64,000 nucleotides of DNA from Glandiceps talaboti (lineage: Eukaryota > Hemichordata > Enteropneusta > Spengelidae): positions 22,937,342 to 23,001,341 of the forward strand of contig NC_135549.1 in NCBI RefSeq assembly GCF_964340395.1, written 5' to 3'. A model generated the notes under the pieces. That model searched no databases. It was not told the origin of the DNA and worked only from the letters and a program-made list of their open reading frames with translations. Positions 1 through 11,345 of this stretch are shown piece after piece. Both the position numbers and the translations under genes were made by a program. Position 1 is the first letter of the stretch; each line of letters opens with the position of its first letter.

Positions 1-74
1 CATCGCCCACAACTGTTACAATGCGAAGTTCTGTTCACAGGCAATGGTGTACAACGCGCTGTCAACACTCGTAC

Positions 75-147
75 TAGTCCTGCTTGCAGACGGTGCACGG
101 GTCTTCATTACTGACAGGACCCTCAACACCAGAAGGAAGTAGGACTA
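75..147. mobile_element. Tiny inverted-repeat element, copy 1 (73 bp)
   Basis: The element begins TAGTCCTGCTTGC and ends AAGTAGGACTA, giving imperfect terminal inverted repeats. It is flanked by a perfect 9-bp direct repeat, CACTCGTAC, at 66-74 and 148-156, the signature of a target-site duplication. Its interior aligns in inverted orientation with the copy at 203-299 (shared GGTGNTGAGGGTC and GACCCGT blocks). A 9-bp duplication is typical of Mutator-like and Merlin-type cut-and-paste elements, but no transposase is present, so the superfamily is not assigned. Confidence 0.7.
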
Positions 148-202
148 CACTCGTACTAGCTATTTTGTACTAGTTCACTGAGCGAACGCGCCATATTTTC
201 AT

Positions 203-299
203 TAGTCCTGCTTGCATACGGAGTGAGTTGTACCTTCGGAATTCGGACAACGCGGTGGTGAGGGTCATATCATCATGTCGACCCGTACAAGCAGGACTA
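203..299. mobile_element. Tiny inverted-repeat element, copy 2 (97 bp)
   Basis: The left end reads TAGTCCTGCTTGCATACGG and the right end, on the opposite strand, reads TAGTCCTGCTTGTACGG, so the first 12 bases are a perfect inverted repeat. ATTTTCAT occurs on both sides (195-202 and 301-308), an 8-of-9 match to a 9-bp target duplication. Both this and copy 1 lie in the presumed first intron of the THAP gene. A third relative is at 39784-39895. Confidence 0.72.
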
Positions 300-458
300 C
301 ATTTTCATAATCGTAGCATTTCTGTCAATAGCAAAAAGAACTAATGCATGAATTTGAACTTCGAAAATATCAGGTGTGGTACTTGGATAATCAATCATCT
401 TGAAACTTAAAAATATTTGGGGGAGGCGTTTCAAAGACAACTTTATTTTTCTACTTAC

Positions 459-633
459 CGGTAATGAAATGCTTGCTACACAGCCATGCATGTTTTGGTT
501 CTAGATTCTTCCGATTTATTGCCGAAAGCCACTGTCGCCGTCGATCTAAATCCTTTGGAATTCGGTAAAAGGAAAAATCACATCCTTTTTTATGACGGTT
601 TGTACATCCAAAGGCACAGCAACTCTTTCCCAT
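459..633 (-). CDS. THAP-domain protein, first coding exon (partial gene)
   Basis: The exon encodes 58 residues starting MGKSCCAFGCTNR. It carries the first part of a THAP C2CH zinc finger, a DNA-binding module of animal transcription factors and P-element-derived proteins. Visible ligands are Cys5 or Cys6 with Cys10, then Cys52-x2-His55 (CSKH); the conserved Pro26 and Trp35 are also present. The exon ends in ACCG followed by a GTAAGT donor (458-453), so the C-terminal AVPxxF part of the domain must be in a later exon, not recognised at 1-450 and probably beyond the left edge. The ATG is chosen because THAP proteins usually begin their finger within a few residues of Met1. A TE-derived THAP transposase relic is possible, but the clean donor and promoter-like upstream region favour a host gene. 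Confidence 0.75.
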
Positions 634-717
634 GGTACTGAAATTTCAAATTAGGCGCTAGTGGAAGCAGAAGACACGCATTTGCTTACAGTGCATGCCA
701 CTCGCTTTTGCCACTCA

Positions 718-767
718 ATATGGCGGCCGTCGTGAATTAGCCTCGTTCCCGTGACGGATGACGTCAT
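718..767 (-). promoter_or_regulatory. Probable THAP gene promoter with YY1-like and CRE-like sites
   Basis: AATATGGCGGC at 718-728 matches the YY1 consensus (AANATGGCGGC), and TGACGTCA at 759-766 is a full CRE palindrome. Both lie 85-135 bp upstream of the THAP start codon in a locally CpG-richer stretch of an AT-rich region. No TATA box is evident. The match to motifs is direct; promoter function is inferred from position. Confidence 0.5.
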
Positions 768-779
768 ATGCATATCATC

Positions 780-1430
780 TATATGAAGTATTGTAAATGT
801 TATGATTTGAACTATGGAAATGTGTATGTGAAGGATTGTAAATTTAAATTGTGTGATTTGAACTGTGTGGAAAAATTGTGTATATGAAGTATTGTAAATT
901 GTGTGGTTTGAAGTGTATGGAAATATGATAAATGTGAAGTACGTGTATTGTACTGAATTGAACTGTCGAACTGTTTCACACCTATTGTAAATATTATGTT
1001 GTTATACGTTGGAATATCACTATCCATGATGTGTTATAAATTTATGAGTTTACAATCATAACTTAATGTCACCAGGTCAAGCAGGACGTGATGTTTGTCA
1101 TAAATTAGTGATCAGTAAAAGTGGCTTTACATTTCATGATTTAGTCTGAATTGTAACAACACAAAGGTCACTTTGAGGTCACCATGTTCAAGAAAGTATG
1201 TTTTAACTACTGTAAATTATAACATTGCCAATTACAGTTACTATCACAGATACAAGACAGTGATAGGGTTGTCATCTCTATGTTGTATAAACAAAATTTT
1301 CGTGGTTATGAAATCTGAACTAGATGTCTAAATGCAACATCTGGAGAGTAGTGATTATGAAATCTGAATTGGCTACTGATTATGTATTTGTACAGGGTAC
1401 TGGGTATAAAAGGTGAATGGATCATACTGG
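780..1430. repeat. Degenerate short tandem repeats upstream of the THAP gene
   Basis: From 785 to about 960 a roughly 60-bp motif recurs about three times, recognisable by GAAGTATTGTAAAT and TTTGAACTGTG. The following 450 bp hold nothing I recognise as coding and lead into the 25-bp array. Confidence 0.45.
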
Positions 1431-4400
1431 CTGTAAAATCTGAATAGGATATTGGGTGTAAAATCTGAATAGGATATTGGGTATGCAATCTGAATAGGAT
1501 ATTGGGTATACAATCTGAATAATATATTGGGTATGCAATCTGAATAGGATATTGGGTATACAATCTGAATAGGATATTGGGTATACAATCTGAATAATAT
1601 ATTGGGTATGCAATCTGAATAGGATACAATCTGAATATGATATTGGGTATGCAATCTGAATAGGATACTGGGTATACAATCTGAATAGGATATTGGGTAT
1701 GCAATCTGAATAGGATATTGGGTATACAATCTGAATAGGATATTGGGTATACAATCTGAATAGGATATTGGGTATACAATCTGAATAGGATATTGGGTAT
1801 ACAATCTGAATAGGATATTGGGTATACAATCTGAATAGGATATTGGGTATGCAATCTGAATAGGATATTGGGTATGCTATCTGAATAGGATATTGGGTAT
1901 GCAATCTGAATAGGATATTGGGTATGCTATCTGAATAGGATATTGGGTATACAATCTGAATAGGATATTGGGTATGCAATCTGAATAGGATATTGGGTAT
2001 GCTATCTGAATAGGATATTGGGTATACTATCTGAATAGGATACTGGGTATGCAATCTGAATAGGATATTGGGTATACAATCTGAATAGGATATTGGGTAT
2101 ACAAGCTGAATAGGATATTGGGTATGCAATCTGAATAGGATATTGGGTATACAATCTGAATAGGATATTGGGTATACAATCTGAATAGGATATTGGGTAT
2201 ACAATCTAAATAGGATACTGGGTATGCAATCTGAATAGGATATTGGGTATACAATCTGAATAGGATATTGGGTATGCAATCTGAATAGGATATTGGGTAT
2301 ACAAGCTGAATAGGATATTGGGTATGCAATCTGAATAGGATATTGGGTATACAATCTGAATAGGATATTGGGTATACAAGCTGAATAGGATATTGGGTAT
2401 ACAATCTGAATAGGATATTGGGTATACAATCTGAATAGGATATTGGGTATACAATCTGAATAGGATATTGGGTATACAATCTGAATAGGATATTGGGTAT
2501 GCAATCTGAATAGGATATTGGGTATGCAATCTGAATAGGATATTGGGTATACAATCTGAATAGGATATTGGGTATACAAGCTGAATAGGATATTGGGTAT
2601 ACAATCTGAATAGGATACTGGGTATGCAATCTGAATAGGATATTGGGTATACAATCTGAATAGCATATTGGGTATACAAGCTGAATAGGATATTGGGTAT
2701 ACAATCTGAATAGGATACTGGGTATGCAATCTGAATAGGATATTGGGTATACAATCTGAATAGGATATTGGGTATACAATCTGAATAGGATACTGGGTAT
2801 GCAATCTGAATAGGATACTGGGTATGCAATCTGAATAGGATATTGGGTATGCTATCTGAATAGGATATTGGGTATGCAATCTGAATAGGATATTGGGTAT
2901 GCAATCTGAATAGGATATTGGGTATACAATCTGAATAGGATATTGGGTATACAATCTGAATAGGATATTGGGTATGCAATCTGAATAGGATATTGGGTAT
3001 GCAATCTGAATAGGATATTGGGTATGCAATCTGAATAGGATATTGGGTATGCAATCTGAATAGGATATTGGGTATGCAATCTGAATAGGATATTGGGTAT
3101 GCAATCTGAATAGGATACTGGGTATGCAATCTGAATAGGATATTGGGTATACAATCTGAATAGGATATTGGGTATGCAATCTGAATAGGATATTGGGTAT
3201 GCAATCTGAATAGGATATTGGGTATACAATCTGAATAGGATATTGGGTATACAATCTGAATAGGATACTGGGTATGCAATCTGAATAGGATACTGGGTAT
3301 ACAATCTGAATAGGATATTGGGTATGCAATCTGAATAGGATATTGGGTATGCAATCTGAATAGGATATTGGGTATACAATCTGAATAGGATATTGGGTAT
3401 GCAATCTGAATAGGATATTGGGTATACAATCTGAATAGGATATTGGGTATACAATCTGAATAGGATATTGGGTATGCAATCTGAATAGGATATTGGGTAT
3501 ACAATCTGAATAGGATATTGGGTATGCAATCTGAATAGGATATTGGGTATACAATCTGAATAGGATATTGGGTATACTATCTGAATAGGATATTGGGTAT
3601 ACAATCTGAATAGGATATTGGGTATGCAATCTGAATGGGATATTGGGTATACAATCTGAATAGGATATTGGGTGTACAATCTGAATAGGATATTGGGTAT
3701 ACATGTACAAGCTGAATAGGATATTGAGTATACAATCTGAATAGGATATTGGGTATGCAATCTGAATAGGATATTGGGTATACAATCTGAATAGGATATT
3801 GGGTATACTATCTGAATAGGATATTGGGTATGCAATCTGAATAGGATATTGGGTATGCAATCTAAATAGGATATTGGGTATGCAATCTGAATAGGATATT
3901 GGGTATGCAATCTGAATAGGATATTGGGTATGCAATCTGAATAGGATATTGGGTATGCAATCTAAATAGGATATTGGGTATGCAATCTGAATAGGATATT
4001 GGGTATACAATCTGAATAGGATATTGGGTATACATGTACAATCTGAATAGGATATTGAGTATACAATCTGAATAGGATATTGGGTATGCAATCTGAATAG
4101 GATATTGGGTATACAATCTGAATAGGATATTGGGTATACTATCTGAATAGGATATTGGGTATGCAATCTGAATAGGATATTGGGTTACAATCTGAATAGG
4201 ATATTGGGTATGCAATCTAAATAGGATATTGGGTATGCAATCTGAATAGGATATTGGGTTACAATCTGAATAGGATATTGGGTATGCAATCTAAATAGGA
4301 TACTGGGTATACAATCTGAATAGGATATTGGGTATACAATCTGAATAGGATATTGGGTATGCAATCTAAATAGGATATTGGGTATGCAATCTGAATAGGA

Positions 4401-5385
4401 TATTGGGTATACAATCTGAATAGGATATTGGGTATACATGTACAATCTGAATAGGATATTGAGTATACAATCTGAATAGGATATTGGGTATGCAATCTGA
4501 ATAGGATATTGGGTATACAATCTGAATAGGATATTGGGTATACTATCTGAATAGGATATTGGGTATGCAATCTGAATAGGATATTGGGTATGCAATCTGA
4601 ATAGGATATTGGGTATGCAATCTAAATAGGATATTGGGTATGCAATCTGAATAGGATATTGGGTTACAATCTGAATAGGATATTGGGTATGCAATCTAAA
4701 TAGGATACTGGGTATACAATCTGAATAGGATATTGGGTATACAATCTGAATAGGATATTGGGTATACAATCTGAATAGGATATTGGGTATACAATCTGAA
4801 TAGGATACTGGGTATGCAATCTAAATAGGATATTGGGTATACAATCTGAATAGGATACTGGGTATACAATCTGAATAGGATATTGGGTATACAATCTGAA
4901 TAGGATATTGGGTATACAATCTGAATAGGATATTGGGTATACAATCTGAATAGGATATTGGGTATACAATCTGAATATGATATTGGGTGTACAATCTGAA
5001 TAGGATATTGGGTATGCAATCTGAATAGGATATTGGGTATACAATCTGAATAGGATATTGGGTATGCAATCTAAATAGGATACTGGGTATACAATCTGAA
5101 TAGGATATTGGGTATACAATCTGAATAGGATATTGGGTGTACAATCTGAATAGGATATTGGGTGTACAATCTGAATAGGATACTGGGAATGCAATCTGAA
5201 GGGAATAATGGGTATAAAATATTGATGGGGTATTGGATATACAACCTGAATAGGAGGATACTGGGTATGCAATCTAAATAGGATAATGGGTATAAAATCT
5301 GAATGGGATACTGGGTGTAAAATCTGAAGGGGATACTGGGTATTCAATCTGGAAGGAATAGTGGGTATACAATCTAAATGAAGTA
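1431..5385. repeat. 25-bp minisatellite, about 150 units
   Basis: The unit is 25 bp with core AATCTGAATAGGATATTGGG followed by a variable GTATA/GTATG pentamer. Common variants are CTATCTG for CAATCTG, CAAGCTG, GATACTGGG, AATCTAAATAGG, a one-base deletion giving GGGTTACAA, and an insertion giving ATACATGTACAA. The insertion variant followed by GATATTGAG recurs near 3700, 4030 and 4435. The blocks after 4030 and 4435 share the same ordered series of variants, so roughly 400-bp segments have been duplicated. Units degrade after about 5180. The minus strand has no stop in the consensus, which creates spurious open frames up to 914 codons. Confidence 0.95.
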
Positions 5386-5399
5386 CAAAATCCTAGGGT

Positions 5400-6270
5400 T
5401 TTATATTGTAAATCTGAATGGGGTACATGTACTAGGTGTAAAATCTAAATGGTGTAGTGGGCATGAATCTGAATTGGGTATGTGTGCTAGGTATAAAATG
5501 TGAATTGGGTATACGTACTAGGTATAAAATGTGAATTGGGTATACGTACTAGGTATAAAATGTGAATTGGGTATACATGTATGTGTACTAAGTATAAAAT
5601 CTGAATTAGGTATACATGTATGTGTGTTAGGTATAAAATGTGAATTGGGTATACATGTATGTGTGCTAGGTATAAAATGTGAATTGGGTATACATGTATG
5701 TGTGTTAGGTATAAAATGTGAATTGGGTATACATGTATGTGTGCTAGGTATAAAATGTGAATTGGGTATACGTACTAGGTATAAAATGTGAATTGGGTAT
5801 ACATGTATGTGTGTACTAGGTGTAAAATCTGAATTGGGTATGTGTGTACTAGGTGTAAAATCTGAATTGGGTATGTGTGTACTAGGTGTAAAATCTGAAT
5901 TGGGTATGTGTGTACTAGGTGTAAAATCTGAATTGGGTATGTGTGTACTAGGTGTAAAATCTGAATTGGGTATGTGTGTACTAGGTGTAAAATCTGAATT
6001 GGGTATGTGTGTACTAGGTGTAAAATCTGAATTGGGTATGTGTACTAGGTATAAAATCTGAATTAGTTATGTGTGTACTAGGTGTAAAATCTGAATTGGG
6101 TATGTGTACTAGGTATAAAATCTGAATTGGGTATGTGTGTACTAGGTGTAAAATCTGAATTGGGTAAGCATACTAGGTATAAAATCTGAATTAGGTATGT
6201 GTGTACTAGGTGTAAAATATGAATTGGGTATGTGTACTAGGTATAAAATCTGAATTGGGTATGTTTACTC
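5400..6270. repeat. 33/39-bp minisatellite related to the 25-bp array
   Basis: From about 5510 to 5800 the unit is mostly 39 bp (GGTATAAAATGTGAATTGGG plus ATACATGTATGTGTG). From about 5805 to 6260 it is 33 bp (GGTGTAAAATCTGAATTGGG plus TATGTGTGTACTA). Both contain the AATCTGAAT-GGG-TAT core of the neighbouring 25-bp unit, so all three forms probably share an ancestor. Both lengths are multiples of three and leave the plus strand open (11- and 13-residue peptide repeats). I regard this as a by-product rather than a gene, since no splice context, start context or known family supports it. Confidence 0.9.
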
Positions 6271-9200
6271 GATGTAACTAAAATCTTAACAGAACACTAC
6301 CAAAGTGAAAGGAAAAAAGGAAGTAATGTTTTCCAGGAATGCACAAAAGCAATAATGTTAGTGCATTTACTTGGAACTTTATTTAGCCTGAAAACAGGTG
6401 CTGTCTGACTTAATGAGGAATTTCTTTTCACTAATAAACAAAAAAAAAGGTCATTAAAAAGTCTTTCGTCAAATATTTATTTTATTTTTTATTTCACAAC
6501 CATTGCATGTCTACCAGCGGCTAGCAATTGAAACTTGCTGTGATGACGCTAGGCAGTGTTTACCTTTTCACTCCATTGAAAAATAATTTATGATATTTTA
6601 TGATACATAATGTGTCCCTTGGTAAACATAGTTATACCGTGTGTACCCACTGTAATGTCATTGTCTATTGGAAAAACTGATTTCACGTGTCTCACAAATA
6701 GTCCATTGTGGTACGATGCGGATAAGACGTCGGCACAAATTTGGTATTCGCTTCTAAGAAAATTTCATTACTAAATATGGAAAACTGATGGTTTTTTTGT
6801 GCGGATTTGATAAAACTACATGTCGTGGTACTGTCTTTCAAAGAAACTGTCAAACTAAATTGTTGTACAGATAGAAACAAAGACTAGATAACTTGTGGAA
6901 GGGTTGTTGTTTTATTTAGCAGAAAGAAGAAATTATAGAAAAGACAGGATAGCCGAGTTGTGTAACAGTTTTATTTTTAGACAAAAAAGGACGCAAAGTG
7001 GAGTTAAAAGCAAAGTGTGCTGTAGGTAGAAGGAAAGTGAGATAATAATTAAAATAGCTAATTCCACAATACTTTATTTATCGATATCATGGTGTGTTGT
7101 AAATTCCAAACGATTTATCTGATTCGGAGCATGATTTATGTTTTCCTGATATAATGACAAATAAATTTTGTATTTTAACCGTGATTAACCTCTCTGTCTG
7201 GGTAATAAGTTATAATTTTGATATTATTCAGGAGTACAAATTAACGAGTCTAGGAATCGACTCATTCCTCCCAAGTGACCCACTGAATGTGTGAATTATT
7301 CATATTTAAAAATGGCTGTCTGGATTCAATTATTTGTTCCAATGGCGTCGTCGCAAAGTACAGTTGTTTCACCGATTCTGATGTACACATGTCAGCTGTC
7401 TCACCCACTTCAAACTGAAGGACACACTTATATATTGTCATTGAAATTGCCTAATCGGAATTTTCTGTACGGAAAGAGAAGAGTGAAGAATTTGATGTTT
7501 GAATTTATCAGTTTTGTATATTTATTAGAAATGTAACGCTGACATTTGTTGAATTAAATGACGAGGACTGAGGAACTGTCAGATGTTACGAAATGTATCC
7601 CGTCATAAAACAAAATTGATGGAAAATACAAATAGCGCCATGATTTTGGTATATTTGCACCACTTCAGAATAGTATTCGTGTATTGGTCAATGTGGCTCT
7701 TCAAACTACTGTACCTTCCCCCTACCAAAAATTTATCAACAGTCACATGTGCAGGTACACTTTGATCAGATGTCTATGTATGATAGTGTTTTAAGATTTC
7801 ATGCAGTTCATCACATGTGTCTGCAATGGTATGTACCATGCAACTAACAACAATAGAAAATATTAGAAATAGAGCCCTCTAGGGGAAACAACAGGTAGAA
7901 TCTGAACTTATTTTGGTTGAGAATGACATGAATGTGAACACGTTGATATTTGCAGCACAATCTTTCAATGGGATTAAAATCTGATGTAGGGAACTTGGCG
8001 GATTTCTATATTTACCTACTTTTATTGTCATTTGTTCTTTTTTTGTTCTGTGACACCATAGAAGTTCCTGTATCAAACGAGAGTGCTGAGTGGATTTACT
8101 CAACGAATGATAACGTGTAATGCACCGAAACAATTGCTCTGTTCGAAAAGAGCTCGAGCACAGAGCGCAGACAATATTGTTATTGTTGGTGGTTCCCTTT
8201 GATTCAATTTCAAACTTCGAGTTTTATATTGCAAAACGGATTTTGGTTGGCTACACATAAGCACAAGATTCGGTACAAGAACTTCTATGGTATTATTGTG
8301 CTATATGTAGATACGAGGCGCTCACAGAACAAAATATAGAACAAGTGACAAACGTAGGAGGTAAATTAAAAAAATCACGGGCCAAATTCCCAACATCGAT
8401 TTTAATCAGATTGCACACTCCTTATATAATATGTATGTCTTGTTCTAGGACGTACATGTACATGCCTTTAATACACAGTATTAGTTTCCAGGTGTATTTC
8501 GAGGTCGCGACCTCTTCTGCAGACACCATTACATTCCTAAGTTGAGTAGAAACCAATATCCAAACATTTGGGGTCAAGGGTCATGTCCTGAACATATTCT
8601 CGGAATCAACACTGCTTGGTGGTTAATGAACCCATCCTAACATATTATAACACTATAACAACACTTTTAACATTTCTGGTCGTTTAAACTCCTATAGGAA
8701 GAAAATGTTAAGTTGGACTCCATATTGTCCTGTTGAAATTCTTCACCTAGCCTGACCTTGAGTTCAGTGATATGGATAAAGCAATATTTAATACCCTTCA
8801 GTTGAATAAATTTTAGTTTTATTGATCAAAATGGTAAAAAGTGGGTTTTCTTGCGAGTCATCACATCATAAGGAAACCCCCTCATTTTGAGGCATCTCAA
8901 GAAATAGTTTTGTTATGACTCAGTGGCACATGAAGTTGACTCGAGGGCACACCAGTGTTTTTCCAAAGTTAGTGATTGAAAGGGAAAACACAGTAAAATT
9001 GACTTCGTTTCCAGTAATCCAATCACCTTTATTTTACTCATGATTGTCAAATCCTGTCAACTGCCTTGGAAACTTGTCAAATTTTAACACACCAAGAGAA
9101 GCAAATGTACATATAGTACTCTTCGATATTTTTGTTGTTGTTGGCAAATTGTATGATTCACGTTTTAAAGGTACATTGTATATGTAAGGTAACAGAAGTA

Positions 9201-9570
9201 TATTAATATTTCATTTGAAAAAAAAAAATAATTACAAGTATGTAAAATAGATTAGGAGAAGGTGAATATGTTGTCTTTGGAATCTGTGAGATGATTATTG
9301 GCAGATAGGTCTTCACAGAATTGTTACCATAGTGATACAGCTGATATCACAGTCAGACTGACAGTTTTGATATATTGCCACATCACAACAACCAGTGATA
9401 AGGCTGTGTATACTCTGGGTTCAGTCATATCAGGCACCCACTTGCAATCACCAAGTTCGTTGATTTCAAAATCTATCAAGTTTAGAGGAAAAAAAACTTC
9501 TACAACTACTGCTACTACTACTACTACCGTAGCGCTACCCAATATAGAAAGAAGGATACTGAAAGTAGAC
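6271..9570. other. No gene recognised; AT-rich intergenic or intronic DNA
   Basis: Short open frames here (for example 7291-7536) show no recognised motif, no domain and no convincing splice junctions. The segment around 8830-8970 resembles a stretch at 28715-28875 (shared GGTTTTCTTG-GAGTC-CACA and GGCACA/GGGCA blocks) and is likely an old dispersed repeat. ATXN7 5' exons could be hidden here, but I could not identify any. Confidence 0.5.
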
Positions 9571-9574
9571 ATTA

Positions 9575-9875
9575 AAGGGGAACACCACTCCACAATCAAT
9601 ACTCATGAGTATTTATCTGAAGGTAATAAGCACGTAGGAGTCATGAATATTCATTGTTCATCTCATACATATGGACATCACATGACTCCAATGAGGCAAC
9701 ACTGGACCATTGCTAGAACAATGAAGGTGAAAAAAGATTCAATTTGGGGTTTCTTGGTATTCGGGCAAAATTTATGTGAAATTATGAAATGATTCTCCAG
9801 AACCCAAAGTTTAAGAAAATATCTTAAGAGGCTTAAGTCCTTTATTATATTTCTGGAGTGTAGTGGCATTCCGAT
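9575..9875. mobile_element. Dispersed repeat with CACTCCA-type inverted ends, copy 1
   Basis: The left end AGGGGAACACCACTCCACA and the right end, read inverted as GGAATGCCACTACACTCCAG, are imperfect inverted repeats. The right part (TGAAATGATTCTCCAGAACC, then CTGGAGTG-AGTGG) and the internal CATGAATATTCATTGT recur at about 27175-27390. Two copies in one window with the same end support a non-autonomous DNA transposon. The 164-codon open frame across it has no recognised features. Confidence 0.5.
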
Positions 9876-9967
9876 TCTAAAAAAATGTATTTCGATAATA
9901 GTGCAACCAAACAGTTGACACTTATAACCTCGGGTAAATGTCAATAACTGTCTATATCCCTGTCAAT

Positions 9968-10319
9968 ATCTGATCCGGATCCAATCTAAATTAAACTGAT
10001 CCCAGATCACTTTAATCCACATCGAATCCACTTTCCGTCTACACCAAAAAAATTGAGGAAATGGATTTTATTTGAATTACATTAGTGTACCTGTCCACAC
10101 ATATACTAGCTTCAATTCATATTACTTATTGTCAAACCACTTCACTTGAGTATGTGCCTGTCCACACCAGGCCTAACTGATCGCGATCTGATTCGAATTA
10201 CTTTGATCTGGATCGAAACCACCACCTAGAGTAGGCTTTGATCCGGATCAGTTAATTCAAATTAGACACGAATTAACCATAAGTATGGACATGTAAATCA
10301 AATTGGATCCGGATCAGAT
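9968..10319. mobile_element. Inverted-repeat element with GATCCGGATC ends (about 350 bp)
   Basis: ATCTGATCCGGATCCAAT at the left is repeated exactly inverted at the right (18 bp perfect). The interior is rich in further GATC-containing motifs (GATCGCGATC, GATCTGGATC, GATCCGGATC) and in repeated TGTCCACAC-like words. No target duplication is obvious and no open frame is present. It is probably a non-autonomous DNA transposon with multiple sub-terminal binding sites; superfamily unknown. Confidence 0.6.
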
Positions 10320-10799
10320 TTTGTGGTATGGAAAGGCTTTATGAATGATAGATGAATTGCCAACCATTGTACAGATAGTCTTGATCTGTGAGTAGATCTA
10401 GACTATATGTTTACTTAACGATTTAGAACTGATATTTACTTGTAGTACTCTTGCTATCATGTTATACATTGAAGTGTCTGAAAATGAAATGGCAAATTGA
10501 TTTTGTGTGAACATGCAGTCCTTATTTATCAATTTAGTGAGTAGTTGTTGTCAAATATGAGATTTATTTTATTGACTTGAGGGACATGAATTGTGTACCT
10601 GTGGGACAATGTTTTACATATGACTACATGTAATGTCCACATGGTTTGTGCGTAGCCTATATTATAAGGCCATGATATATGTATTACATTGTTTTATTGA
10701 CTGACGGTCAGATATATATAATACAGTTGGTGTCAGGGACTGGTCACTCAAATAGATATATTTAATTTTTTAAGTGACAGTGTGGTGTTTAATTCATGG

Positions 10800-11345
10800 T
10801 TTTTAACACTACTGAAAATACAGTCAGAAGTGCCATAGTCATCTGTCTGTCTGTCTGTCTGTCTGTCTGTCGGTGTATGTATGTATATAGACATGTATGT
10901 ACATATGTAAGTATATGTGTATGTATGTACATGCATGTATCATGAATGTGTGTGTGTGTGTATGTAGGTATGTGTGTATGTATGTATGTATGTGTGTATG
11001 TATGTATGTATGTATGTATGTATGTATGTATGTATGTATGTATGTATGTATGTAGGTAGGTAGGTAGGTAGGTAGGTAGGTAGGTGTATGTAGGTAGGTA
11101 GGTATGTATGTATGTATGTGTATATGTATGTATGTGTGTGTATGTATGTATGTATGTATGTATGTATGTATGTATGTATGTATGTATGTATGTGAATAAC
11201 TGGATTAGATTCGTACACAACACTGATGGATAGTCAAGTGAATGAGCATTCATAAAATCACATAACATTTGAATTCAATATTGCCAGCTGTGCTGCAACA
11301 AAATTGGTGCTACTTTAAGTAACACAGTGCTTGAATTGATGTAAT
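10800..11345 (+). mobile_element. Microsatellite-centred dispersed element (GTCT/GTAT core)
   Basis: The left end TTTTTAACACTACTGAA resembles the left end of the element at 18158 (TTTTTAGCACAACTGAA). It is followed by (CTGT)n and (GTAT)n, and by a unique right part. The right part from about 11196 (GATTAGATTCGTACACAAC ... CTGTGCTGCAAC ... ATTGGTGCTAC ... GTGCTTGAATT) is repeated at about 23863-24015. The motif CTGTGCTGCAAC-ATTGGTG also resembles the right terminus of the 18158-19551 element. Such end-microsatellite-end architecture is known from Helentron-derived elements such as DINE-1 and pearl; the assignment is an inference. Confidence 0.55.

Noticed and set aside
1422-4166. Open frame of 914 codons on the minus strand with a 25-residue repeat
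   Set aside because: It is a mathematical by-product of a stop-free 25-bp minisatellite; overlapping frames read the same peptide and no start, splice or composition evidence supports a protein.
5531-6061. Plus-strand repeat peptides (for example MCVLGVKSELG)
   Set aside because: Unit lengths of 33 and 39 bp keep the frame open automatically; no gene context.
9298-9792. 164-codon open frame
   Set aside because: Lies across a dispersed repeat and a CTA microsatellite, with no recognisable domain or splice sites.
10789-11268. His/Thr/Tyr-rich open frames
   Set aside because: Pure GTAT/GT microsatellite translation; same for 19911-20448.
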